Below are positions 11,470 to 23,489 of a stretch of DNA of 64,000 nucleotides, piece by piece. A model generated the notes under the pieces. The model was not told where the DNA came from. It ran no database searches and saw only the letters and a program-made list of their open reading frames with translations. How positions within the stretch are numbered: the first letter of the stretch is position 1; the number at the start of each line of letters is the position of its first letter. A program made the translations under genes and the position numbers. The stretch is taken from positions 1-64,000 of the forward strand of contig RSEE01000125.1 in assembly GCA_003971905.1 (NCBI GenBank), written 5' to 3'. This stretch comes from Moniliella sp. 'wahieum'. Taxonomy: Eukaryota; Basidiomycota; Moniliellomycetes; Moniliellales; Moniliellaceae.

Positions 11470-13355
11470 ATTGGGTCGACTGTTGGGTTGAATATCTCCC
11501 GTGGCGCGTAGCGTGTTCACGGACCTACCAGTCAGAATCAGGACAGAGCAAGTGCCCCTCGACGTACGCTTTGCTGGCCAAGTACCCGGTAGACGTACAC
11601 CAGGCAAGTGTACCAGTGCATGGTGCGGCTGAGGAACGCACGTATACACTTGGCGCCTCCTCGCTGTTGCACGTGCCGTCTGTCGGCGTAGGCATACTCA
11701 GCAGTCACTGATTCAGAAATGTTTTCTACGACGTGCTGCCCCTGGTTTGTGGGATCCAGCGTCGACCTCGTTCTCGCGCTGCTGTGAGACTAATCAGCCT
11801 GTATCCCAGCAAGGCTGTGGAAGATTTTATCCCTTACCAACCCCCCATCTTGGTGATGGCGGTGATGCTTGATGAGCCCCAGAGAAGGGGCTCTCGATGC
11901 CGCTTGGTTCCTTCTCCTTCTGTTGTCCTCCACATCCTCTAGGCATTCTGGGTGCACGCAACATCATTTTCACTTGCCTCTTCCTCATTCATCTCGTCAC
12001 CGTGTGTGTCAGGTTGTGACGACCACCGGCGGTCGAGTAGCGGTCTCTGGAAGAGAGGGGATTCCACCCTGTTACCCCGCTATCGCGGAAGGAGGGTCGG
12101 CATATATTCTCAGGTGGGGCTTTATCAGCATGTCCGCCCAGAGAATCCTGTGTCGGGGTTCAAGTGCAGTATATCGCACCTTTGCACTTCGAGAGTCGAG
12201 CGAGAGCGAATCGGGAGCGCAGATTAATGAAGCTAGGAATTCAAGCGCACCCACAGCGATGCGAGCGCCGATTGCACCGCTTCGAAACAGACATCAATGA
12301 AGATTCTATGGTACGTCTGGTTTGCCAATGGAGAACAAAAGGAAGTATATGGTCAGGGTGCGGTCTATATCGCGTCGGGGCACGCACGGTTCTACCTTCC
12401 AGGCCCACATATACCCTAAGCCCGACCTCACCTTTTTTCGCCCGAACACAGAGCACAACCGAGAGGTTTCGGCCCCATCGTGCTCCAACTATTATTTTCC
12501 GCTCCGCCCCCTGTGAGGCCTGATGCTACTATTACCATGAGCAAAGGCTTTTCCGGTATGGCATCTCATCCTCTGGCGTTGCCGAGAAAGTAGTTATCTT
12601 CCCCCTATATAAAATCACAGTAAAGGACTTTCAGCGTCGAGCCCCGTCGGGAATAGGATGGGGATTAGCGCTTAACAGCCCGGCTCCACCCCCACACATA
12701 TGAAGCGCATTTTAAGCATGGAATTTTCCTATGTTACTCCTTTCTTCTCATCCATCAACACCTAGACGCATGCATGCAGGACGCCTCTTCTCCCAACCGT
12801 GCAGCTTTTTGACTCGAATTGGTGGCAGCCATGTCTTCCAACAGTAAGGAACACATTATAGCCATATGAAGTCCACGGCGTTCCAAAAACAATTTTTTGT
12901 ATATGTAGTAGTGTGCTCCATTCTCGTCTCGAAGACGGCCGAATTCGTCCAAGATAGCCCATTGAGCAAAGTCCTATCAAATGACTAGAGATGCACAGTA
13001 TGGGGAATGGAGAGTGCTACAGCAAAAGCGTCGTAATCCTTTGAGGGCAGGCGGAGAGGAAGGAGAGGCGCGAGTGAAAAGGGGCAGATTGTGGTTATCT
13101 ACCTCTTTACACTAGTGAATTGGGAGTTACTAGCACTGACGCTCCCAGATTCGCAATGGCCCAAATACCATGGGAGGACAAAAAAGTCGGTACCACCAGC
13201 GTAGCACCCTCCACTAATATACTGACGCCTAAACCGACCCGTTCACCTTGCGTGTCTTGCTTGGTACGCCATACTATGCTCGGATGCATATATACGACCG
13301 CTACTGTATGATCGAAAGTCGCTCATTCCAAGTGTTTGGTGCATGTGTCTGTCAT
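11470..13355. other. Intergenic, nothing recognised
   Basis: Short frames only; no domain, tRNA or repeat family assigned. Base composition is lower in GC than in the gene blocks. Confidence 0.4.
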
Positions 13356-13865
13356 CTAGTAGTATGGAAAGAAGGCAAACCCAGTCACAAATGCATTACG
13401 CAGACATGCACATCGGCAGCACATTGGCGCAACTTGAGGCTTATCAAGCCCAAGCCTGAGGTTCTCCAGCAACGGATCCTTCCCGTTGTGATGCACTACA
13501 GGTAGACCATCCGTCCTTTTGACGGTGCGGTTTTCAGCAATGGCCTTGGAGAAATGTCTACCCTCGAGTTGAGTTAGGCCCCACTTCATGGAAACGATGA
13601 TCTCCTGCCCCCTGCAAACTTGTAGCGGACACGGTGCAAGACTTCCAGCACCGCCGCCTGTGTGTTGTTGTCCTTGGAGAGGATAGAAAGTAGAGACCTG
13701 TCCATATTGACATGTTGAAGACATGTTGACATGAGAGCCACACCACAGGCCGTATGGCTTGCCCCATAATGCATGGTGCATACTGGTTTGCAGTGGAGGA
13801 GCACCGACACACGAGAGCATCTTGTTGATTCGGATCACGTGGAACGGGTGCACACGGATGCGCAA
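13356..13865 (-). pseudogene. Unrecognised decayed reading frame
   Basis: A minus-strand open frame of 169 codons without a recognised family. Two overlapping minus frames look protein-like in different parts: SLLSILSKDNNTQAAVLEVL in one frame (about 13640-13700) and LEGRHFSKAIAENRTVKRT then LPVVHHNGKDPLLENL in the other (about 13440-13560). This suggests an old coding sequence with a frameshift, possibly part of a mobile element. No function is proposed. Confidence 0.3.
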
Positions 13866-14822
13866 GTGTGGAAGGCATCTTTGCTGGCCGTCTTAAGCTT
13901 GAAGCTTGAAGGCGCTTGAGACCACAGGTATTTTTGTGGTGCAGATTCGCGCTGCCTCGAGCGCTTACTTCGGAAGTGATCTACTAGCGCTCATCGACAT
14001 CACACACAAGGTGGGAACAAAAGGAAAATCTTCAAGCACGTTTGCGGCCAAGTCAAAAATACGATTTTAATTGGGATCGCGGATTCGCCGGCCGTGGTTG
14101 TACCGCGATTTGGGAAAGGGCTTGTTTTGTACAGTAGCGATGGAAGCGGGCTGTGGGCGACGACTCATTGTAAGGTTTGTAAGTACACAGAGGTGGTGAG
14201 AGTAGGAAAGCAGAACCGAAACGAAAAGGGAAGAAAGTTTTTACAGACCATGAACAAAAACCCCACACTATTTGTCCTGCTCTTCTCTCTATAGTATGTG
14301 TGCTCTACTGCTCCACTGCCCATGCTCCAGAGCACAGAGGGTGAGCAGCTTGGCGCTCAAGCCGTGAGTGTGCTGGGATGGGCGCCGAGAGGGAGCGCCC
14401 AGGAAAGGGCTCGCGCTCATCCTGCTGCCAGTGAAAGTGCACTGGCTGACTTGGGCGACGCCAACGCGAGCTGAGCGCTGCGGAAGGCTGCGGTGCTTCG
14501 CTCACTCATGCCACACCCTACACCTAGGTCACGTGCTCACCCGGCACGTATGCTGTGGGCAAAGCCGCCAAGGAGGTTACCTCGCCGCATCTGAGCAATG
14601 GAGCTTCGAATCTGGAATGCGCGTATACCCCACCCCTTGAAGGCGCACAAGGACCACCACAATGTATATGCTGTCTGCGTCGGTCAGCAGGCGGATACTC
14701 TGACCATTCGTCCACTTTGGCACTTAGCAAAACATGTCGCAAGCCCCTATATATATACTGGATCCATATCACTTTGACAGAGCTTACTAAGGCAAAAGTA
14801 TCATTGCGCCGGGGAAACCATA
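13866..14822. other. Intergenic with a short AAGCTTG heptamer run
   Basis: Contains CTTAAGCTTGAAGCTTGAAG near 13893-13912, a short copy of the AAGCTT-plus-G heptamer class. The rest shows no gene. Confidence 0.45.
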
Positions 14823-15944
14823 TCATTGACAGAACTTAAGGCTGGGACAAAGAAACACTGCGCCTACACTGACCCGTTCATCCGGCATGTGTTGCTTGTT
14901 AACGCCAACCCCGTTGAAGGAACCAGGGGAACGCCAGGAGATCAGGACTCTCTGTTGGTGCCCGCCATCTGTTCCCATACCCGAGGAAGCGTGTGTGGAT
15001 ACGGATGAACATGGTAGACATCCCAGCGATGAATATCTCCATGCAGTCAAATCCTTCCAGCGCCCAAGCATCTTGCCCGCTGCCTTGGTGGCATATGATC
15101 CTCGCGTCGTCAAGACCAAGGGGAAAAAGGGGTCTTGGGTGCGTTCCTGGTACGCGGTATTCTTGTCGCATTCTGCTTGTTCCAGCAGCCGAAGCAGTTC
15201 TTTATCCCGGCGTTCCAAAGGCTTCGCGGTGCTCTCGTGTACCACATCCGCCGGTACGCAGCCTGCGTCTCCTGCGTTCCCGAGTCCACAGCGTGTGGTC
15301 CACCTCCATCCCTGATCCTCTGATTCCTCCAGGCCCCATCACGTGTGGTAGTCAGAGTGCATTGCCTTCCTCCCGCGCCCCGTCATATCCTCTTCCTCCA
15401 CAATGGGCTCGTTGTGGATGTGGGTGTCGGGGATGGAGCGCACGAGCTGGAGAACGAGGTCCCGCACTGCCTCGTGCCATGCACCAAACCTGACCTTGGT
15501 GCGGATGAAAGCCATGATGTGTTGAACATGACGCCACACTCGCACATGCTGCGTGTGGAGCGGCACAGCGTTTGGAGCTGCACAGCGTGTGGAGCTGGAG
15601 ACCAACCTCAACCTGCTTGTCGGCCAGCCGGAGGGACGGGGAGGATGGAATGGAGGAGAGCTAAGTGCGGTTGAGCGGGTCGCGCTGCTCGACCACATTG
15701 GGACCACCGGCATTGTCAATCTTCTGGAACAGTTCTTCTCGGCTCTTCTACTACATTTCCCGTCTACCCTGGCGTTGCGTCGTAAATGTGTTCGCCGCCG
15801 CCGTGCTTGCTTCCGATCGGTCAAATAAGTGGTAATAAGATTGTCGTTGACCTCGTTGACCGCAGCCCGTGCGTATTCGGGCGCAATACACGAGTAAAGC
15901 GGGCTGCTGCATCCCCTCATCCGGAGAAGCAGGTTCATGGGCAT
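14823..15944 (-). mobile_element. Decayed LINE (non-LTR retrotransposon), 3' coding end
   Basis: Minus-strand remains of the region downstream of the reverse transcriptase in a LINE. Upstream part (about 15350-15620): a His/Cys-containing stretch with the pattern seen after LINE RT domains, including HTQHVRVWRHVQHIMAF, WHEAVRDLVLQLVR and NEPIVEEEDMTG. Downstream part (about 15000-15245): ELLRLLEQAECDKNTAYQE and the typical FFPLVLTTRG followed by YATKAAGKMLGRW. Frame changes separate the parts and no complete RT is present, so the element is dead. A diverged homologue lies at 56430-56720. The LINE assignment is from pattern recognition of the FxPLVxxTxG region and the preceding Cys/His region. 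Confidence 0.6.
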
Positions 15945-15945
15945 G

Positions 15946-16230
15946 TCGAAGTGATATAACGTGATGATTCAGGAACCATGTTGTCAGAGTGTATATCAGG
16001 GGCATGAAAATCAAATGAAAAAAAGGGCAGAAGGGAACGATGCTGAAGGAAAGCGAGAGAAAGGGATGGTAGTGTGGTGCACTCTGACAAGAGTCTTAAT
16101 CTAACTAGTAGGTATAGGATGGGAGCGACAGAGACAATAACATTGTGTGTACGTGGGATAGCTATGCGACCATATGGTATGATCTGAGTGACCATGCTGA
16201 CAGGCGAGAGGCTCTCGACCCTGGGAAAGG
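15946..16230. other. Short spacer, no gene seen
   Basis: AT-rich spacer between the LINE remnant and repeat family R1 copy 1. Confidence 0.35.
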
Positions 16231-16426
16231 AGCGGATAATCTCCTCCCATTTCCAAACTCTTCGTCCCCGGGCGTCTCGCTCCTTCTTCTTTGTTCTTCT
16301 CCTCTTCGCGTCATGTCCTCTCCTCTTGCTTCCTCCCCAGGAACGATTGCTACATCCCTTGCCCTAGTCTCGACTCTGGTCTCTCTCGTCTTAGGCCTTA
16401 TCCCCGACTGTGATAGTTCCGGTTCC
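16231..16426 (+). repeat. Dispersed repeat family R1, copy 1
   Basis: About 195 bp pyrimidine-rich unit. It shares with copies at 26277 and 32467 the order: CTCCCATTTCCAA-like start, TTCTTCGTC, CGTCTCGCTC, CATGTCCTCT, CTTGCTTCCTCCC, CGATTGCTACA, CTCGACTCTGGTCTC and CCCCGACTGTGA near the end. No coding potential or terminal inverted repeats recognised. It could be a SINE-like unit or a fragment of a larger element. Confidence 0.65.
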
Positions 16427-17796
16427 TGTGGCTGAGTGTAGCAATCTTTTGATTCTTGATCTGTGCTCCTTTCTAGAGGATCCATGATCACGATTCCTTT
16501 CCCCGTTTCTTCGTTGTGTTGTCTATATCCCTTGGAGATCCTGCATGTATCACCCTCGATCCATGTTCCTTTCCCCTTAGCGTGTCATTTCGTCTTATCT
16601 TCCGTCTACTTCTTCTTGTTCGTCCACATTTCGTCTCTTTCTCTCGTCTTCGGTCGTTGTACAACACGACTTACTTATCCATCGTTGACCCGCCATAAGG
16701 CAACTACCGTGTTACCTAGTTCACCACAGGTGCCCCTCCCAATCTGCTGCTAGCGACCCCTTCTTAGTCTTTACATATCCTTTCGAGCAGACATCCATTT
16801 CCGTCGATCGCCAACTATCACTCTCTTCTGCCCTTACTTTGCCTTTAGCTGCATCAAGCTTCCGACCAACCCATCAGAACCACGGATTATAGGCATACTA
16901 GTCCGGCTCCTTCCAGTGCATACGCAACCTTATCACGCAAGCGGACGCCCCAAGTCAGAGGCCTCGCCTCGTATCTAGCACCGTTTGGATCTGCTGACAA
17001 TGTTCTGGATCGATCAAATGTGTGAGTCCTGAGTGGTCTGTGCTCTTCTCTAAAGGAAAGCATCCTTAAATCATGGGTCGGGCTTCAGTAGGCGCCCGCC
17101 CATGACATTTCGTCCAGTCCCTTTTTCGTGTGCTCGTTTCTAATATATAGAGAGGTTGTCTTCTAAGAAAATTCCGCCAACGAGAGCCCTTCAAGGTAGC
17201 GCTTTTCGTTCTAGAATCTACAAGGCTGTCTTCGGTTAACATAAAGCCCTCAGGCCTCAGGCCTCAGCAGCCCTCGGCGCCCTCAGCACCACTGTGGAGA
17301 AAAACAGGCAGTCTAATTAAAGCTTTTTATTATCATGATGGCATCTATATACATTTTGGGCCCTGCTAGTGTTGTTGCCGCATCCACCGAGTAAGCGTCC
17401 ATACCATACTCACATACATATATGTGGCTGTCAATGAGCCGTACAAGGTGTCTGCACACACTCGATATTGTGAATGGTAACATTCCGGTAACGATATGTC
17501 CGGGACCGTTTATGTACTGCGCTTCGAACTTTCAGTTACGACTGTTTTGCGACGGTCTTACTTGCTTCCCAATAGTGCTCGCATAGCTGGATTGTTGGTC
17601 CTTCGTTCCGCCGACGTGTACCCTTCCTTTTTGACCAGTATTGCAAATAAGAGGCACATAATGATCAAGCTGATCCAGCTAATAAGCTAGGCGGTGAACT
17701 TTTTGACTTGAGTATAGAAAAGAAACATACAGTTGCGGGAGGGTCAGGAGAGATCCCCACAATCTGCATCAACAACCCTTTTTTATTGGAGTTGGA
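16427..17796. other. Intergenic, low-complexity pieces only
   Basis: AT-rich DNA. Near 17250-17275 there is AGGCCTC repeated in tandem (CTCAGGCCTCAGGCCTCAG), another member of the palindrome-plus-one heptamer class. No gene recognised. Confidence 0.45.
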
Positions 17797-18657
17797 TTAT
17801 GCCATGGCGCACCCTGCCCTTCCTGGTGGACAGGGGTGGGGCGTGCAACACATTGCATTTCGGTCATCATGTGCTGCATCATGCATCATGACCATGCGCG
17901 GTTGGTCATCTGCGTGGCCGTTGAGAAAATGCGCATTATACCACTTAGCGGTTATACTTCCCAAACGTGGATATATGGACGTGAGCAAAGGGAGACTACA
18001 GACAGGCCGGTGAAAACGTATTGGGCCAGGACTCGCTGCTATCCTTCGTGGGGCAAACGCATCGTCTGAACAAGCTTCATCCCTTGTGCGAGCGACAGTG
18101 TGTACCGCGTTGGAAAAGAAGATAGCAATGCAAAATAGTATGTTAAGGCATCCAAGAGAAGGTAAGAATCCACCGGCACCAAAAGCTGGATCCAGCAACA
18201 CAGTGATCATGGCCCATATTGCCCAGTTTCTGACCAGCAACAGACGCAAAAAGCGTTGGCCGGTGGAGCAGACGGTATACCCTTTCAGAGTGCGGATGAG
18301 TGTAAGTGCTTTCCGGTAATCTCTGTGGTTGGTTCATTCCTAATTCGCCGCAGTTCCAGCAAAAGCTGCGCGTACCGATGCCCCCCGTATAGATTGGACG
18401 GTGGGATGGGTCAGCGCAGATGGGGAATAGGTATTACCGGCAGATCACATTCAAGTAACCCTGCCATGCAAGACACCACTGATGGAGCATCGTTCTTGGT
18501 GCACAGGAGTGGGCGCAATGCTTTTCTTCTTGAGGGTGGTATAGAAGGCGAGACTGGTAAAACAGAAAACGGTCGCGATGTGCAGGGAAGGTGAGGGGTT
18601 GCTTAAACGAAGGTGCTGACCTGGAGAAAGAAGGGTGGTCGCGAGAGTAAGCGACAT
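17797..18657 (-). other. Possible membrane-protein fragments, unrecognised
   Basis: Three minus-strand frames carry hydrophobic, protein-like stretches in series: LHIATVFCFTSLAFYTTLKK (about 18520-18580), NWAIWAMITVLLDPAFGAGG (about 18165-18230) and LNILFCIAIFFSNAVHTVAR (about 18090-18150). They could be exons of one multi-pass membrane protein interrupted by introns or frameshifts. No family was recognised and exon boundaries are not convincing, so this is only a candidate. Confidence 0.25.
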
Positions 18658-18803
18658 CAGTCTGGAAGAGGTAGAGCCTTCAATCCTCTGGACGGGGTGG
18701 TGAAGGGGGAGGGGGAGGGGAAAGGGAAAGGGAGGAGGAGGAGACTGCAGCTATTAAGGAAAGCTTGAGTGGAGTGAGGAAACATATGGTATGCGATTTT
18801 GGA

Positions 18804-20322
18804 TTATATGCATGAGGTGCGAGTGTGAAAAGACCAACAAGGCATATTGAACTCAGGAAAAGAGAATGGATAGATGGAAACAGGATCAGGAGCAGGCCAT
18901 GCCGGTTCTGGTCGCCAAAAGTCTCGCATTGGCTCTTCAGTTGGGAGATGAGGGCCCAGGAAAGGTACAGTGAGAGGTGGGGTCACCGCACCTCCATTCA
19001 GGGAAGGCCAAAGGGCAGGCTTGAGGGATTCATTGCCCCCGCACGAAGTGGTGGGGGTATTAGAGAAAAAGAGCGATGCCGGGGGGTCGGTGAAGGACTC
19101 GGTGCAGCTTGAGGCAGTGGTCGGTGAATCGAGAGACGGAACCCCTCCCAAAGGGACGGATAAGGGAAAGACGAAAGATGGGTCTGGAACAAAGGTTGCA
19201 AGAAAGAGCAGAAAGGCCCTGGGTCGGAGGCCAAGGCGCCTCGGTGGAGAGGTGAAGGTTGAGTCCTCTTGCTCCTCATCAGGCAAGGCCTGCACCAGCC
19301 CTGACCCACACAGGACTTGTGAAGAGGGGCGGGCATATGCTGTGCCGGTAATGTTCGGGAGGGAGAGACGAGGTTTGAGAGACATGCTAATATCCTTCCA
19401 TTCGAAGCCGAGGGGCTGGTGCGGGTTTCTTGTGGGTAGCTCCTCGCCTACCGTGATGGGGAGGGGCCCAAGAACGGCATGTGTACTTTTGCTTGAGCCT
19501 GGGGACATCGCAGTGCTGCCACTAGACAAGAGGGGTGGCTTGTGCGGGGTCAGGGTGGGTACTGCGGCGGAGTGAAGGTGAGGCTGAGGGGTGTGGTCTG
19601 GCCCGAGTCGGGGGCAGAGTTTGGAGTGAGACTAGGCGCGACCGAGGGGAGACCAAGGAGATGCATGAAGGCTGGGCTGCAGTCGTCGTCGTACAAGTTG
19701 TGTCGGCAGGACCGGGGGAGTCAAGCCATTTCTCCTCTACCCCACTCGACGCACCCGTGGCAAGACCCGAATGCGGCGGGGAGTGCGGACGGGAAGGGGA
19801 ATGCCCAAGGGGCGTGGAAGACAACGTTGAATCGAGCTCGGGGCTGTAGGGGCAGGGCGCGGGGGCAGGGAATGCCGGCCCTGGGAGCGGATGCGTTGGC
19901 GGTCGTAGGTGCAAGGCTTGTCGGGCTGGGACACCTTACACCTCTCGCACGGCCGCCTCCGTCGCAGCGGACCTTGGCGCGGGCGCAGGCATCGCAGGCC
20001 TGGAGATGCGGAGCAGGCAGAGCGCTCGCGGGTTGACATGGTGCGCAGGTTCAGGTGCCGTCTCTTTTCCTGGTCGACATGCATGCGGAGATGGCGCTCG
20101 AGGACATCCTTGCGGCCAAACCGCTTGGAGCAGACGCTGCAGCCAAACGGGAGGGTGGGAGCGTGCACAGCCTGGTGGCGGGCGAGGTAATCGGGGCGCT
20201 GGAAGACCTTGTGGCAGGTGGGGCAGACAGGGGTGACGCGTGCCGGCGGCGCGGGGCAGCGCGCCTAGCACCCGCACGCCGTGGTGCTTGGCGGGGGTGG
20301 CGGCGGTGGGGACGGGGGACAT
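18804..20322 (-). CDS. C2H2 plus Zn2Cys6 transcription factor, frameshifted
   Basis: Nuclear DNA-binding regulator with two kinds of zinc domain. From the N-terminus (ATG near 20322): C2H2 finger 1 CPTCHKVFQRPDYLARHQ with the final H (about 20172-20215), C2H2 finger 2 CSVCSKRFGRKDVLERHLRM with the final H (about 20079-20145), a linker, then a Gal4-type Zn2Cys6 cluster read as ACDACARAKVRCDGGG and CERCKVSQPDKPCTY (about 19905-20003). The rest is Pro/Ser/Thr-rich, ending at 18804. Single-base shifts occur before finger 1, before the Zn2Cys6 cluster, inside it, and near 19525. The tandem C2H2 + Zn2Cys6 arrangement is a known fungal class. No fungal-specific middle homology domain is visible. Target genes cannot be told. 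Confidence 0.7.
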
Positions 20323-20884
20323 GGGGGGGCGGTGGCGGCGGCGGCGGGCGGGGTGGGCAGGTGGGGCGAAGGGGTGGGATGTTAATATACGGGCAGGAGG
20401 GGGTTGGGAAAGCGAGGATGCACGGGGGCAAGAGTGCTGGCGTGTGCCAGGGCTAAGCAGGCGGCCGGGGGCACCCTACAGAGTGCGTGCAGGCCGACGC
20501 ATTCTGAGGTCTGAGATCTGACGCGCTGGCGTCTGATCTGAGACCAAGTGCCCTTCCGGCCCCTGGGCGGGGGCACTGTCGGAAATGCACCGGCTGCCAA
20601 AACGAGACTGCGGCGACTGGCGAATGCGAACGCACCCTGCGACGCCCAGTTAGAGGCGGGAAGATTGTTATTGAGCGGGTGCGCTGGGCCTGGGCAGCAT
20701 TGTTTCCGGACGGACTCACGTTTGCTCAGTACTATGTACCCCGTACCCACTGAGTACTGAACGTACTGAGTACTGATTCAGTACTGGGGGCTGCGGGCTG
20801 GGCCTCAGCCTGAGGACAACATGTCTGGGCGTTCACATGCTCACATGTTCACCACTAGCAAAAGAGTTTTGGGTGCCATCGATG

Positions 20885-20919
20885 ATCAACGTTCAACGTT
20901 CTACCTTCGACGTTCAGCT
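20885..20919 (-). repeat. Heptamer tract, TCAACGT type
   Basis: Five in-phase heptamers on the plus strand: TCAACGT, TCAACGT, TCTACCT, TCGACGT, TCAGCTA. On the minus strand the units carry TGA at the end of the ACGT core, the same class as other tracts in the opposite orientation. Confidence 0.75.
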
Positions 20920-20977
20920 AGTCCCTATTCAACGTACCATGTACCAACGTACTCTACGTTAACTCCTGCCTTCATTT

Positions 20978-20998
20978 TAGTCACTAGTCACTAGTCAC
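20978..20998. repeat. Heptamer array, ACTAGTC type, 3 units
   Basis: TAGTCAC three times in tandem. Each ACTAGT palindrome is separated by one C. The same array occurs at 30034. Confidence 0.9.
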
Positions 20999-21966
20999 TC
21001 CCACCCATCCGAACGAGACGGCAGATGGACAGCTGTCACGCATGTCACGGACCTGGCACCGCAGAAGGCAATTATACGGGTAGCGATTATCCGGTAATAC
21101 ATCCCAGTACCTCTACTACCTGTGTCCAGGGTTGGATCCAGTACGCAAAACATGTGTGAGTACACACCAGAGAGGGTACGATGAGTAGGCTGCACCACTG
21201 CCACAGTGCAATGAGTGCTGATTGATACTGAGGCCTGAGGGGTCAGTCCGATGATTTGAAAAGTTGATATATACGGGAGCTGCGGATCAGGCTGTGTTCT
21301 GAGAAGGTTACACGTTACGACGTCGTCTTCAGGGAGGCGTGGCTATAATAGCCACTTCCTAATACTCGTACTAAAAAGTCGGAATGACCAGTGACTTGAC
21401 TCGTGATTCTCGTGGGCACCAAAACAGGGACAGCTGGGAATACGGATGGCGACGGAATTCGTATCTGGGGCGGTGCCTTGCAGTGCCCGTCCTCTTTCAA
21501 CCCCGGCACATAGGATGCATCACGCGTCACGAATGCCCCCTCTCTATTAAGTGGTGACTAGGTGACTAGTGACTGTGATTAGTGACTGTCTTCAATCAGT
21601 GACTCGACTGGTTCAAGACTCAAGCTTCAAGCGCCCAAGCGTCAGCGCTGCTCAGACCTCACGCGAGTGACGAGCTGCACTCCCTAGTCACTTGCACTTG
21701 CTCAGCGGATCAGCGCTGAGGCTCAGCGGCTCAGCGGGCGCAGCATGTCATAGATTTTAAGGTCCTTCAAGGTCTCCAAGCTTCAGATCTATCTCAGATC
21801 TCAGGATAGCTGCCGAGAAACAGGCCACATAGGTTGGTGACCGGTGAAGCTGGAGGCCCAAATCGTCGGAATGTGGCTTGAGGAGCTTGAGGGACTGCGG
21901 TAGGGACCCGCGCGTCAGGGTGCCGGGACGCCCGACACGCGACAGGTTTCTCTGAAATGATCCAGG

Positions 21967-22029
21967 TGATCAGTGACCGGTGATCTCTGATCATCGATCC
22001 GAGATCATCGATCAATGTTCAACGATTAA
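21967..22029 (+). repeat. Mixed heptamer tract, 9 units
   Basis: Nine consecutive heptamers in one phase: TGATCAG, TGACCGG, TGATCTC, TGATCAT, CGATCCG, AGATCAT, CGATCAA, TGTTCAA, CGATTAA. Unit sequence changes at nearly every step but the 7-bp phase of (T/C/A)GA is held in most units. A short interval also fits before it (TGAAATG ATCCAGG from 21953). Confidence 0.8.
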
Positions 22030-23454
22030 TTATTTCGATTCAATATTCATCCGATGGGAGGAAAGAAAAACGGGTGGTTATATTCTCCGGTCTTGGCCTT
22101 ACCGGTTCCCAGTTCCGGGCTATATCGTGGTGTTCAGTGAACTTCAACGTGCAACGGACGTTGACGTTGATCGTTGAACGTAGGTTGAACGATGATCGTT
22201 GACGCGTTGACGGAAGTGTCGGATATCTACGTAAGCGCTAAGCCTCTTAGATATTATACTTCTTCCTCTGCGATCTGATATCTGACATTGTTGACACGTT
22301 GACAATATTGACCTGGTGCATGATAGAAGCCTGAGGCGGCTCGACGGCACGTTACCTTGATGCGTGAGCGCGTGAGCATAGCCTGGGTTAGGTGGCTGGC
22401 GGAACAACACCAACGCGGCGCGCGAGGAAGAAGGGAGAAGGGAGAGGCAAGAGACAGGGAAGAACATTGAAAATTTTGAGTGAAGGGAACCCAGCTACTT
22501 TTATACCAATCCTGTTGGTCGGCTCGGCACGGCGCTGCTGGTCGAAGAGGAGGTTTTGGGACCGGCCTATACTGGCTAGCAGAGTGATGGCAGCGAGAAT
22601 GCCTTGCCCGATGGGCTGGAGGCAAACATGTAAACGTTAACGGGGTGTGAATGGCAAAAAAAAGCCCCCAACGGATACTGGTGACGCGCGGTGACGTATC
22701 GTAATCGAGTAATCCCCAGCGGCCTCAGCGCCTCAGCAGGCCCATCGACCTCATCGGCTTTATCGATCAAAAAATGGTTAATGACCATAAGGTGATAACC
22801 TCGTGGTGGTCACACGCTTGTCTACCGTTGTACCTTATGCATTACACCACATGCATTTTTGGTGTGGAGCAAAGGCGACATGTCCGATTTCAGAAGCTCA
22901 AGCCTCCAACGAGAGGGCTCGCATGCACACAGATCAAAAGAAGCACTCACAGAGCAGCAACAGTACGATCATTAGCATGTTTAAGTTAACCACGTTTACG
23001 TTTCCGGGCCGAAGTAATTGCGCACAGGCATGTTGTGATCGTGATCCTTCACTGGTTGTGTTCTGGCAATCGTTTCTCAATGGCGTGCCTGTCCTACACA
23101 GGGCGTCTATAGCTGCGCCTACGGGAGAGAAAGGAAGAATGATTAATGAAGGGTCGTTGTCGCAGGGTTCTCATGTGCAGGCGACAGGCTGCAGTGTCAA
23201 CGGGACAACACGCACCAGACGATGCATGAAGCTGTAAGCTTTAAGCTTCAATCTCAAGCGTCAAGCCTTCTGGCGCAGCAGGGCGCAGCCAAGCCCTGCT
23301 GAGCCCCACAACCTCACCATAACGCGTAACGCGCGTAGGTGCCCTTCCTGTGGTCCGAACAGGGTGGGCTTGGTGATCGTGATCCAGTACACGTGACGCA
23401 TGATGTATGATAATCGATGATTCGATGATATGCAGGATGCTTTAGCACTAGCGG

Positions 23455-23489
23455 TGACCGGTGACTGGTGACATGGAACATGGGACAGG
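23455..23489 (+). repeat. Heptamer tract, TGACCGG/TGACTGG/TGACATG
   Basis: Five in-phase units: TGACCGG, TGACTGG, TGACATG, GAACATG, GGACAGG. About 60 bp upstream a further run in the same orientation begins at 23394 (TGACGCA, TGATGTA, TGATAAT, CGATGAT). Confidence 0.8.
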
